From: Atopsyche davidsoni
Taxonomy: Eukaryota > Arthropoda > Insecta > Trichoptera > Hydrobiosidae
Assembly: GCA_022113835.1 (NCBI GenBank)
Contig: JAILWY010000009.1
Span: 15,600,001 to 15,664,000 of the forward strand
Length of the DNA: 64,000 nt
Reading direction: 5' to 3'
Below the pieces are notes generated by a model, which made no database searches, had not been told where the DNA came from, and was given only the letters and a program-made list of their open reading frames with translations. Of the stretch, positions 21,894-31,710 are shown piece after piece. How positions within the stretch are numbered: position 1 is the stretch's first letter; each line of letters starts with the position of its first letter. The position numbers and the translations under genes are program-made.

Positions 21894-22919
21894 TTTTTAT
21901 AAATTGCCATAGCTACCATTTACCGCAAGTGGTAACTAAAATTAGAAAAAAAAAAACGCAACTGTCCCTGCTTAGACTTATTATATTGAAAATTTGTATA
22001 TATCGTCCATACACGTAAAATTATATTTATAAAACTTTATATAATATTTATTTTTCAATGAAGGTTTATAACAATTCATTCAATATTCCAGAATAACTAA
22101 TAAACATATAATGAATTGTTTATACAACAATAAATATTAATTTTTCTTCGGCGTTTCGGTCTCGCAACCATCTTTGAAGTTTGACCAAATATTTCTGATT
22201 TAAATGGCCGGCAAATATTAAAAAAATGGTTTTAAGTACGGTATAAACATTACTTTTAAATCAAATGAGTTTCAGAAACGCACGAAAGGAACCAGTTTCT
22301 TGATTTCACCGCTTGTAGTTGCGTATTAAAGTAATTTAATAGAAATAATACCCCGAGATTATAACTATGTGGGTTCTTTTTGTGAATTATTGTATTATTT
22401 TCGTTGTAAATGATTTCACAATAAAATACCGAGTGTTTTAGTATTTGCAAACAAAATTACTTCAATTATACCATAAATATAGTAAAACAAACCCTAATAA
22501 GTGGGTATTTATTTAAATGTATAGGCGAGCTAGCAGTGCGTGGCAAAGAACTTTTTTTATAACGTTTGTATTTTGTTCAAAAGGGGAGATCTGAAATAAT
22601 GCGGCCTTACACAAATCGCCAAGAATATTTTATTTAAAAAACATATATTAAAAATAAAATCGTTTACCATCCTAACAAAATAAAGGTCACATTGGGTTTT
22701 ATAAATACAAATGTTTGTTATATTTTATTAATGTTATTTTTAATATATTAAATATCGGTGCTGAAAAGTAAAGCAAACCAACGAAGCCACCTGGTCATAA
22801 ATTTAATTTAAGAAATAATATTTTTTTATGAAAAGAAAAATACAACTTTGCTGTTGAAAACTTAAATACGGAAGAGATCATCAAATACATCATTTAGTTG
22901 AGAATCAGAGGATTCTTAC
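21894..22919. other. AT-rich intergenic DNA
   Basis: AT-rich unique sequence with no recognisable content. Confidence 0.4.
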
Positions 22920-23250
22920 AGTCGTCTGAATCTCTCGGGCGGAAACTTTCTGCGCTCCCCTCGAGACTATGAGTAAAAGCAGGTAATTATTAATTTCAGT
23001 TTCGTGTGGAAGCTGATTAGATTTGACTGTAACGTTCGGAGATAACATTAACACCTGAGGCTTTGCTGCGACTCGGCTTCATTAGAGGTCCCGGGGCGGG
23101 GGTGGGGGTGGCGTGGCGACTGTACACGAAATTAATCGTCCATTTTGAAGGAAGCGGAAATGAAATTTTAATTTATTTTTTTAAAGACACCATTTTTCAA
23201 CACCGGCGCCCCCGGGCGTGTTGTGTCACATTGTTGTCACGTTTATGAAA
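22920..23250. other. GC-richer islands around 22935-23110 and 23200-23225
   Basis: CTCTCGGGCGGAAACTTTC, GGTCCCGGGGCGGGGGTGGG and CACCGGCGCCCCCGGGCG. (CAA)n follows at 23252-23268. No coding evidence. Confidence 0.35.
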
Positions 23251-23675
23251 CAACAACAACAACAACAAAAAACTTTATTTTTTATATCCAATATTTCTTT
23301 CTTGGTATTTTGAAAATGTAACAATGTTTAATGCACTATACGCCATAAAAATAAATTAGCTTAAAATTAATAAACATAGATTTTTTGAAGTGTTAAAAAT
23401 ATGGCCGATATGAACTTAAAAAAATATTATATTACAATCCAACTTAAATGTATGTTTTGATTTATAATATGTGTATCATTCTACATTTGGATCGTGATTA
23501 TATATTTTGTGACAATTATTCCTCGTTTTCAAAAAAATTTCAAATTATTTTTTAAGTTTGACAGATGCTGAATTTTGCGCGAATTCAGTTTTTAGCTGCG
23601 CCTGAAAATTTCACTTGAGCAAAAAAACAGGTCTGGATATATTATGTGATGATGTTTATGTGTATATGATTGTTG

Positions 23676-23710
23676 TTGTGTATGTGTGTGTATTTGTGTA
23701 TGTGTGTGTA

Positions 23711-23761
<51 letters not shown>

Positions 23762-23780
23762 GTGTGTGTGTGTGTGTGCC
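23676..23780. repeat. TG dinucleotide microsatellite
   Basis: About 100 bases of (TG)n interrupted by TATT and TA, longest pure block roughly 23714-23758. Open frames give Cys-Val or Thr-His repeats and are artefacts. Confidence 0.95.
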
Positions 23781-24062
23781 ACTAATGACGGCTGCGCAGC
23801 CCTCGTTGTGCGAGCGCGAGATTCCTCCGGGTGGAGACGCGAGGAATGATTTATTCCTAAATGGCGTTGAATTGATCGGCCTCAGTACGTGGCCGCGGGT
23901 ATTTAAAATGCCCTCTCCCGCGGCGCGCATTATGTGCCGGGAAACTGGGAATCATTTATTGTTCTTAAAGGTGAGCCGGCCAGGGGTGGTCAAGCCGCCC
24001 CCGCGAAATCTCAGCATATATTCAAATTCGCAATGTGAGGAGCGCATCGGTGTTTGACGAAA
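23781..24062. other. GC-rich island adjoining the TG microsatellite
   Basis: GTGCGAGCGCGAGATTCCTC, AAATGCCCTCTCCCGCGGCG and GGTGAGCCGGCCAGGGGTGG. No repeats. AAAGGTGAGC near 23968 has the form of a 5' splice site but no exon before it is supported. Confidence 0.3.
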
Positions 24063-24489
24063 TTGCAAGTAGATTGTACCCCAATTTATTTAATAAACAC
24101 AATCATTGAAACTTTTGATAAATTAAATTTTGATTTCAGTGGTATTTTACATTAATGCAATACAAAAAAAAATATTTGTAATACATTGTAAAACTTAAAG
24201 TATTTTTGTATTCGATACGAATATAACTGTTATTATGATAAACATTCATTATTATTCTGAATTGCTAACATACAAATTCATTTGCATAGGCAAAACAGGT
24301 ATAAATTTAAATACCCAAGTCTTTAATTATGCAATAAAATTACAAATCGTACAAATAAGCTTTTATAAACAAACGAATACATAGATGACAATATTTTTTT
24401 TTTTTGATGCAGAAATGATGGGTGAACAAATTAAACGACTGTCTCCTCAACTAAGATTTGACAATTGACAATATTTAATATCCCTTTTG
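24063..24489. other. AT-rich intergenic DNA
   Basis: No feature recognised. Confidence 0.4.
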
Positions 24490-24668
24490 GCATGTTCGGG
24501 CAGGCCGGGCCGCGGGCCCTAGTTGGGAGGCCCTGGCGGGGCGCAGGGCGGGGGCCCTCACGAGGCTGGGAGGTGGGAGGCGCCGCCCCCGGTTCCTTTT
24601 AGCGGCCCATCAAACAGAGCCGCGCTAACAATGCCGGGGAAGTGACCAGGCGCGGACTGGGCTCGTCA
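24490..24668. other. GC-rich island
   Basis: GGGCAGGCCGGGCCGCGGGC, GGGCGCAGGGCGGGGGCCC and GGCGCCGCCCCCGGTTCC. Dense CpG, non-repetitive, no reading frame of note. Confidence 0.35.
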
Positions 24669-24704
24669 CGATTTTCAAATAAATTGGTACCCTTTTTGTA
24701 TTTT

Positions 24705-24972
24705 ATACACACCGATACGTAGCTTTAGCAGCCTACACAATTTTCAGTTAAGCTGCCTACACTGGTTGCGACATAACTGACATCCGAAAGATTGTAAGCC
24801 AATAGCGTCATCTTATTGAATTATTTTGTTTAGATTTATACACCGATACGTAGCTTTAGCAGCCTACACAATTTTCAGTTAGGCTGCCTACACTGGTTGC
24901 GACATAACTGACATCCGAAAGATTCGTAAGCCAATAGCATCATCTTATTGAATTATTTTTTTTAGTTTTATA
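24705..24972 (+). repeat. Two tandem 131-bp copies of an inverted-repeat-element end
   Basis: CACCGATACGTAGCTTTAGC starts at 24710 and again at 24841, an exact step of 131. The copies differ at only a few bases (TTAAGCTGCC versus TTAGGCTGCC, AGCGTCATC versus AGCATCATC). Each contains GCAGCCTACAC, GGTTGCGACATAACTGACAT and AAGCCAATAGCGTCAT, related to the family ends at 38917-38975 and 13043. High similarity implies a recent duplication compared with the array at 107-545. Confidence 0.85.
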
Positions 24973-25384
24973 GTATTAGACAATTCTTAAAACTTAATTT
25001 AAATATTAGTGATAAGTCATACGTTAGAATCAAATTACATTGTTTTTTTTTTAATATAGTAGAAGTATGCCTATAAAAAGCAATGCAGTATATTTTAATA
25101 ATGTGAAAAAACAGAACATGTGTGGAAATATTTAAACAGCGTGTAGGAACACTAACTTGCCACAATACAGCGTCTTGTTCTGTCACCCACGTATTCACGA
25201 GCAGTCGCGTACTATCGACTTATTAACATCATCCAGTGTGTTTGTCTATCAAGCTCTGAATGCATATTAAGGAATCATCTATTCCACAAATATGGTATTA
25301 TGATGATCCGCCTCTGAAGATCGGCGCGGCAATTGCGCATTTTGCTCTTATTGTGCCGGTTTACTGATTCCTGTCGATATCGTA
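24973..25384. other. AT-rich spacer
   Basis: No gene recognised; short minus-strand frames lack motifs. Confidence 0.35.
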
Positions 25385-25935
25385 AGCGATACTCTCGGAG
25401 CGGCGGGGGCGCGAGGGTCAGGGCGGCGGGGCGCAAGCTGGGCAGGGGCGGCGGGGGGCGCAAGCCGGGCAGGGAGGGCGGGGGCGCAGGCCAGGCAAGG
25501 GCGACGGAGGCGTAAGCCGGACAGGGGCGGCGGGGGCGCAGGCCAGGCAAGGGCGGCGGAGACGTAAGCCGGGCAGGGGCGGTGGGGGCGCAGACCGGGC
25601 AAGGGCGGCAGGGGCGCAAGCCGGGCAAGGGCGGCGGGGGCACAAGCCGGGCAGAGGTGGCGGGGGCGCAGGCCGGACAGGGGCGGCGGGGACTCAGGCT
25701 GAGCTGGGGCAACAGGGGCGTAGAGCGGGCTAGGGCAGCGGGGGCGCAAGCCGGGCAGGGGTGGCGGGGGCGCAGGCTGCCCTGGGGCAACAGGGGCGTA
25801 GGGCGAGCTAGAGCAACGGGGGCGCAAGCCGGGCAGGGATGGCGGGGGCGCAGGCTGCCCTGGGGCAACAGGGGCGTAGGGCGGGCTAGGGGGCGGGGGC
25901 GGGGGCGCAGGCCAAGCCCGGCCGGCGAGCGCAAA
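25385..25935. repeat. GC-rich minisatellite, 27-bp units with a 78-bp higher-order repeat
   Basis: About 18-20 degenerate units built on GGCGGCGGGGGCGCAAGCCG and then GGCAGG. Toward the 3' half a longer unit is visible: CAGGCTG at 25695, 25773 and 25851, each 78 bases apart, with GGGGCAACAGGGGCGTAG inside. Because the unit is near a multiple of 3, the minus frame stays open for 257 codons (25275-26048) and reads a 9-residue proline/arginine/alanine repeat (such as LPGLRPRRP). That is the product of repeat translation; no signal peptide or domain supports a gene. Confidence 0.85.
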
Positions 25936-27109
25936 GTACCGACACAGCAGATCGCCGCGGAGATTGCGTGAACATTAGTGCGTACTCGCCTAAATGGTGA
26001 TTTGAATACTGATATATTCTTACACACAATGTAAGCTGCACGGATCATAAACTGTTACACAATATAAAAATGATAAATCAAAAATTAACATGACCGACCG
26101 TATGTTGGCAGTTTACATAGACTATTATTAAAAACTAAAATTGATTTTTTAACGTTTTAGGTATATCCTAAACAAAATGTTTAGTTTACGACCAACAATA
26201 AAAACGCTAGGAAATATTTTTGCAAGTTTTGGAGAGTTGCCGGATATTGTTAGTATTCATTATTGTAGACATGAATAATATTAAATGCAGTATTTTCTTA
26301 CGTTAGTACACATGAATATATTAAAAAGAAAATTGACATGTTCTAAAACAAAACTCAATAAATGCAGGGCTGTTTTGTAGAAAGTATTTAGTTTTTTAAT
26401 TAACAGATCAAACAATTCCTATTTTTTCATGTGTGAGTCGATTACTTAAATATTGTATTGAATGTTAACTACAAAAACTTTATGTATCAAATCCAAGACG
26501 GTAAAAACGCTTTGTTTTTTATGTTATTCGAAGACATTTACTAAACTAGGTCTACGCTTATCATTATGCCTAATTTTATCATCAACATAGTATGGTTTAT
26601 GCAGGTCTAGTTCAGCAAATGCCTTTCCCAAGACTATTCATATTTATACAATGCGAGTTTTTACGCGCTACCTAAAATATAACTACTAATGCAGAAACTT
26701 TCTACGATTTCATTAGTCAACGGATAGATTTTTATCTTATCACATCTTAAAGTCTTAATACTGATTGTAGTAGATACTTTTTCAAAAATATTCACTGCTT
26801 TTCTGCGTGAATAGAATGAGCACCGCTGATATTTGCTGATTAGTTACTACAGTCATAAGTATGCAGCGATTCATAATGAATATACATTACGTGTGAAATT
26901 TCAATACCCAAAGCTATTTTTATTGAAGTAAAGAATTGTTGTATCAATTTGTAGAGTCCCCGGTTATTGAGACAAGCATCGTTCCGCTTTTCAATCAATT
27001 CGATTTCAAACACACACCCAGCCAAATCCTGATTAATATTATTATTTTATAACAAGCCATGTTGTACAACGACGTCCGTAATGCCCAATGCTCAAAAGTT
27101 TCATATTCA
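25936..27109. other. AT-rich intergenic DNA with one short dispersed repeat
   Basis: At 26424-26452 TCATGTGTGAGTCGATTACT resembles the SINE tail at 57857 and a piece at 44458. Otherwise unremarkable. Confidence 0.4.
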
Positions 27110-27420
27110 ATTTTTTCACTCCATCGGGATAACGATCACCAATCACAGCGCAGTGCGGCAAAATCAAACATAGGACAGAGCATTATTTTCAATTTCACGC
27201 GGTAAAAAAGACATCTCGTTTGGAAATGGAGGCAGATAATCTAATTAATGATGCTGGTTGTTTTAATAATTCCAAGATAGCATATCTGAGAGCGGCTCGG
27301 CGCAATAAACTACCCAATTAACTGGTGCAATTAGGGTCATTATCGTGTGGAGACCGCTGATCATACAACCAGTCGAGGCAGTCGCACTCTCGGACGATGC
27401 GAAGGAAGGCGGTTCACTCT
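27110..27420. other. Complex island, candidate conserved non-coding element
   Basis: Contains GGGATAACGATCACCAATCA, AATCTAATTAATGATGCTGG, CCCAATTAACTGGTGCAATT and GTGTGGAGACCGCTGATC. Many distinct words with homeodomain-type TAATTAATGA and a GGGATAA Otx-like site, and no reading frame. Resembles a developmental enhancer; inference. Confidence 0.4.
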
Positions 27421-28348
27421 AAATGCTAGATTTTAAAAATAAATTTGTATTTACGGTATACTAATAAAAAAATTACTGAAATAATCAAAAAAGAGGCATT
27501 GATTCACTTACAAAACCTTAGGAAGGCAAAAGCGTTCACTGCTATAATGATCATATTTTCTCAACCATTTGGCTATTCATTGTTAATAACTGTACATAAT
27601 AAAGCTTTCACGTGACTCATAACTAAATTGTTCCCAATTTTTTTTTATTGTTAGTAAAACTAATACTTTTGGGTGTTATAACGTTTTACGGATTGGCCTA
27701 TAGATTATGTATCAATGATAGAATGTTAATAACAAATCATGTTTCGTTGTTACGTTACATATACGTTAAAAAAGATTTCATTTCCATACTAGTGTTATTC
27801 CAATAGAAAAGAAATGAATTGTAACACAAATATTTCTGTGAGTAAAATTAAAATGCAAGCTTAATTATTGTAAAAAAACATAGAACTTTTAAATTACTAT
27901 GTAATTATAGATATTTCCACGCGTACGAACTTTGGGAATTTTCTTTAAATCTTGCTTTTTATATTATGTTTCACAATAAATTTTTACAAAACATTTTATC
28001 ATTGAAATTATATAAAAAAATATTAAAAAAAATAATAAAAAAAATATATAAAAACAAGCATAACTTGTTTATTTTAAAATTCATCAAAAAGACAATAAGA
28101 ATATTTTCTGTCAATAAATTAATTTATTCAAAATCAAAAATATTATACACAAGTTTTGCGCCGGTTTAACTTAACACACCCCCATATTCAATATGTTTTA
28201 TTATCTAAAGCCGGTTTGACACGGTGTAAATTATGTTTTTGAATCGGTGTACAATTCAGTGTATATATATTTGTATCTGCTATCCGGCGTATATATTTAC
28301 GACGGTTATGTAGTCTGCCGACGGCAATTAAACATGAAATAAATTATC
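27421..28348. other. AT-rich intergenic DNA
   Basis: Very AT-rich. A lysine/isoleucine-rich 67-codon frame at 27966-28169 is composition-driven and not accepted. Confidence 0.4.
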
Positions 28349-28411
28349 CGGCCAGCCCGTGGCGCGGTGGATTCGGTCGCGATTCGATTCGAGAAGCCCG
28401 GGTTCGACTCC
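28349..28411 (+). mobile_element. tRNA-like SINE head with A- and B-boxes
   Basis: GTGGCGCGGTGG at 28359-28370 resembles a polymerase III A-box, and GGTTCGACTCC at 28401-28411 is a perfect B-box, separated by a normal distance. Acceptor and anticodon stems do not close into a cloverleaf, and the flanks (CGACTATTAAAATAAATCTG) are not tRNA-like. Best read as the 5' tRNA-related part of a SINE different from the tRNA-Thr-like family; its body is unclear beyond the patch to about 28560. Confidence 0.6.
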
Positions 28412-28900
28412 GACTATTAAAATAAATCTGCGAGGAATGTTTGCATTAATTTGCAGATATTTGCCCGTGGGTAATTTGGGAGATGTGCCTGTGTTATTAT
28501 GAGATTAAAGGAACGTGTAGAATCCGCTCTGGTCGTTATGTTTTGTACTTGGAGCTGTCAATAACTAAAGATGTTCATTTAATGTTTTGATTTTTTATTG
28601 GCAGGGACGTATATTAATAAAGAGAATTAATGTTGTTTTAAATGTACGCCTTCTGTAGATTCTGCGATTAACTGATTAAATTAACGTTTCAAAAGATAAC
28701 CCTAGTTTATATATATTAAAAAAAATCAACATTCAAATCGAATAACAAGTTCGATCTGCTTTTCTAAAGACTAGAATCCGAAAAAGCCTTAAAAAGCAAA
28801 TTTTCGCGTATGTTTAAGGGGTGACTTTAATCATTAAATAAATAGGTAGCTTATAGTTATCCTCCAATGGAGATTGTGGTAAGTATAACAATGTGTAAAA
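28412..28900. other. AT-rich DNA, possibly body of the preceding SINE
   Basis: 28412-28560 has moderately complex sequence (CGTGGGTAATTTGGGAGATG) that may belong to the SINE. The remainder shows nothing. Confidence 0.3.
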
Positions 28901-29065
28901 TCTTGTTGAGGGACAAGGCATTTGATTCGTGAAGATCCATTATTATAATGATAAAAGTACCTTTGTATTTTGTCTTCACTTTGAGTTTATTAAAATTATT
29001 TGCATTACTTGTTTCGACCCAATACACTGGTTCATCATCAGATGCATAACTAAACTGTTTAGTTA
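28901..29065 (-). mobile_element. Penelope-like repeat with near-complete hammerhead ribozyme, copy 2
   Basis: On the minus strand from about 29065 to 28901 the order is stem I arm (AGTTTAGTTATGCAT), CTGATGA, a hairpin GAACCA-GTGTAT-TGGGTC, GAAAC, a very short stem III, GTA, then the stem I partner ATGCA and TAAACT. This is the type I hammerhead arrangement with a minimal stem III, as known for Penelope-like elements. Stem II has one bulged base and one mismatch, so activity of this copy is doubtful. The 3' part is shared with 11133-11280. No Penelope reverse transcriptase or GIY-YIG domain is in the window. Confidence 0.65.
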
Positions 29066-29500
29066 AACAATTTCAACTAAATGACTATCAAAGTCGTACG
29101 ATTTGAGGACGATGGATTTTACCATGTTTTAAACTACGTAGTCATAATTTCACTTAAGATTTGATATGTGAACCAGAATCATGCAAATATATATTTTTTA
29201 AAGTAGACCAATAAGAAAGCAGCGCGCAAGTAATTTATATACCTCATAAACTAAAACTCCTTTGTTGGGTCGCTGCATCTCAAATTCAAGTCCAATTATA
29301 CAGTTCTAGTGCGCATCACGCTGTGGCAGGTTTATTACAATATTAGCATTATTCCGACCGCACACAATGAGAGCGGCGATACTGGACGCCTGTCCGCCCG
29401 TCAGTCCGTCCGATCGTCGGCGCGCCTGCCAGCGAGACGGCGGAGTGATAGGTTCTGTCAACAACCGGCCTATCACGGGACACGCACCGGGGGGATCGAT
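29066..29500. other. Spacer with a GC-richer patch at 29360-29500
   Basis: GGACGCCTGTCCGCCCGTCA and CCGATCGTCGGCGCGCCTGC immediately precede the LINE fragment and may be part of it, but no translated match was recognised. Confidence 0.35.
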
Positions 29501-29529
29501 GCTGCAGTGACCATGCCACCGAAACGCCA

Positions 29530-30120
29530 GGGACTTCATTTCAACCAAATATATTTGCCACCGAAAAGAAAATTAATTATGTCTTTGCAAAAAATCTCTA
29601 GAGGTAAATTACAATGGACACGTGGAACGAAAGGTACACAAGCTCTCCGCAAGGGAACGATTCTGTTACGGACGCCGCTGTATACAGGAATACCTGCGGG
29701 ATTATCTTTGAATCAACCCAGCTCCTAACGGGTCATGAAGCGATGAAAAGTTATCTCCGCAGGTTCCACTTGACCCGTGCCCTTGTGATGATATTACTCC
29801 ACAAACAGTGATCCACCTTGTGGGTTCATGCCCCATCTTCGGTCTTCAGAGACACCAACTGGACAGCCAATGCCGACAGGAGGGCCTGTGCCTGGATGAC
29901 CTGAAGTCAGTCGAGAGACACCCACAGTTGATGAAGTCACTGGATGGCTTCTTGAAGCGTGTCATCGGAACCATAAAGAAGATAAACCAGGGGTGTAGTT
30001 TCAGTCACTCCCATATATAGCACAATTTCGATCGACTAGATTGGAAAGTTTCCCCAAATTATGATGACAAACCTTGTACATAACAAGCAAAGTACCAAAC
30101 CTGTATAATAAAAATAAAAA
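29530..30120 (+). pseudogene. Truncated LINE: C-terminal part of the second open reading frame
   Basis: Plus-strand frames give LLTGHEAMKSYLRRFHL, then after one frameshift near 29784 PCPCDDITPQTV followed by HLVGSCPIFGLQRHQL, and a terminal HPQLMKSLDGFLKR. This is the order seen at the end of LINE ORF2 proteins of the R1/I/Jockey type: a TGHG-like motif, a CPxC-type cysteine cluster with downstream H and C (the GSCPIF block), and a short C-terminal helix. Endonuclease and polymerase domains are absent, the Cys pattern is incomplete and the frame is broken, so it is dead. After the stop near 30018 a possible 3' untranslated region runs to AATAAAAATAAAAA at about 30120, which may be its tail. 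Confidence 0.75.
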
Positions 30121-30149
30121 ACCATATATATTTTCAAACTATGGCATGT

Positions 30150-30512
30150 CCATATCTCTCCTCATAGGAGGTTAGTGACCATTTCATTGAACTTGTCTCT
30201 ATCTTGGGCCAGTCTCACCAGTCCGGCTACACTTCCGATCTCCAGCCACTGGCGCAAATTCCAATTCCAATGCCCTCTTTTCCTTCGATTTTTCCTTGGA
30301 CAATCAGCTGGAGGGTGCCATACATATTGTTGCGAAAAATGTGGCCAAAGTAGGAGACCTTTCGCTTCTTCACCAACGTCAAGAGTTCATTCTATGCAAG
30401 CGGTCAACCCATGGTATTTTAAGGATTCTACATTTCAAACGCTTCGATTCTTCGCATAGTAGCGGTCTTGAGTGTCCAGTATACAAAATAGCAAATGGCG
30501 AAAACTTTCTAT
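30150..30512 (-). pseudogene. Truncated LINE reverse transcriptase 3' end (endonuclease-reverse transcriptase type)
   Basis: The minus strand, read across frameshifts, gives TLKTATMRRIEAFEM, then ILKIPWVDR, then LVKKRKVSYFGHIFR followed by LQLIVQGKIEGK, and finally LVRLAQDRDKFNEMVTNLL with a stop. These are hallmark blocks of the C-terminal region of insect non-LTR endonuclease-reverse transcriptases: RRIEAFEMW, KIPWVD, KKRKLxYLGH, QGKIEG and a short tail. At least two frameshifts and internal stops show decay. The final codons plus stop (ATGGTCACTAACCTCCTATG) coincide with the 3' tail of the dispersed SINE-like repeat, making this LINE type its probable mobilising partner. Confidence 0.8.
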
Positions 30513-30589
30513 CCGGATACAGCCTAAATAGCTCTTGATTACTCCAAGTCTATCTGATTAATCATAACCAAGAAAAGAGCTAGGTCATG

Positions 30590-30925
30590 CAGTCAAAAAT
30601 ATGGTTGATTGGCATGACCTCCCCGCTCTCCTCATTCTGTTGCTGCTGCATGGCTAATGGAGTAGTGAACTTGAAATGATTGTGGAGAGATATGCGCTAT
30701 GGAAGTACCTTGCCGAGATGGAGGGGCTCCTGCTATTGTTTCTGTAGATAGCCGCAGAAAGAGTATCAGATCTAAACGCCAGAGCTTTATAAGGAGAGGA
30801 TTTTATAATATTTCTATTAAGCAGCAGCAATACGCAGACTTTTCCTGCCAATATAAAACTGCGGTGTAGAAGGACCCCCACTATACTACTATTCCCATAG
30901 AAAACCATGAACACTGGCTCAACAC
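30590..30925 (+). mobile_element. SINE-like dispersed repeat, copy C
   Basis: A plus-strand copy lying just beyond the opposite-strand LINE end. It preserves the head CCGCTCTCCTCATTCTGTTG (shared with copy D), TTGAAATGATTGTGGAGAG, GTACCTTGCCGAGATGGAGG, GAGTATCAGATCTAAACGCC, AAGCAGCAGCAATACGCAG and AAAACTGCGGTGTAGAAGG. It ends near 30925 before the LINE-type tail, so it is 3'-truncated or the tail has diverged. A 110-codon minus frame crossing it is also partly open in copy D, but it has no domain. Confidence 0.75.
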
Positions 30926-31019
30926 TCAAAAACTGAGTAGCAGCCAATGCCGTCAAAGTCGTAAAACCATCGTTTGCTATACGCAATAAAATAAAAGTTA
31001 ATTATAAATAAATGTTTAT

Positions 31020-31710
31020 TTTAAACTGGTGTCACCCTACGAACCGTAAGACGGGAGTACTTTGCAAGTCAGCCGACCACAAGCGCAGCAGAAGCAAGGG
31101 TCGGCCGCCGTTGAGGGAGCCAGTCAAAGCATTTACAATGTGCAAGCTGGTGACCAATTCTGACGACACATCAACGACTATTGAAAAGCTTCGTCGATTA
31201 GCAACAGCTAAAAGCTATTGGTGACGTCACGCTGAAATCCTGAACGGAAAAATATCTACAGTAAATAAAAAGAAACCTCTTAGGTTAAATAATTTTCATG
31301 AAAAATAAAGTTCCCGGCCACATATAAACCGGTGTCACCCTGCAAGCCGTAAGACGGGAGTGCTTTGCAAGTCAGCTGACCACAATTCAGTAGAAACAAG
31401 AATCGACCGCCGAAGAGGGAGCCAATTCAGCAGTCGTATCCTGCCAGCTGGTAAACATTTTTGACGACACATCAATGACCGTTCATTCGAAAGCATCGTC
31501 GCTTAGCAACCGTCAACGCCATCTTCAACTTTCATCAAGTCCCAAGCCACAGTTAAGATTTATTTTAATTTAATTTCTCGATCACACGTAAACCAGTGTC
31601 ACCCAACGAGCCGCAAGACGGGAGTGCTTTGCATGTCAGCAGATGCTAGGATCAGCCACTGAGGAGGGAGACAGTCCAGCAGTTACACTCTACAAGCCTG
31701 TGAGATCGAG
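31020..31710 (+). repeat. Three tandem units, about 303 and 264 bp apart
   Basis: GTGTCACCC begins at 31029, 31332 and 31596. Each is followed by CCGTAAGACGGGAGTGCTTTGC-like sequence, AAGTCAGC, a GAGGGAGCCAGT-like block, and (units 1 and 2) GACGACACATCAA with CTTAGCAAC-like words. Unit 3 loses similarity after about 31700. Such arrays occur in LINE 5' untranslated regions and in satellites. I cannot assign the family; the nearby LINE ends belong to different orientations. Confidence 0.8.

Noticed and set aside
23592..24057. Cys/Val- and Thr/His-repeat frames
   Set aside because: Direct translation of the TG microsatellite.
25275..26048. 257-codon minus-strand open frame, proline/arginine/alanine-rich
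   Set aside because: It coincides with a GC-rich minisatellite and encodes only the repeat; no domain, signal or splice support. Overlapping frames on both strands show the same effect.
27966..28169. 67-codon Lys/Ile-rich frame
   Set aside because: Composition of AT-rich DNA; no start context or family.
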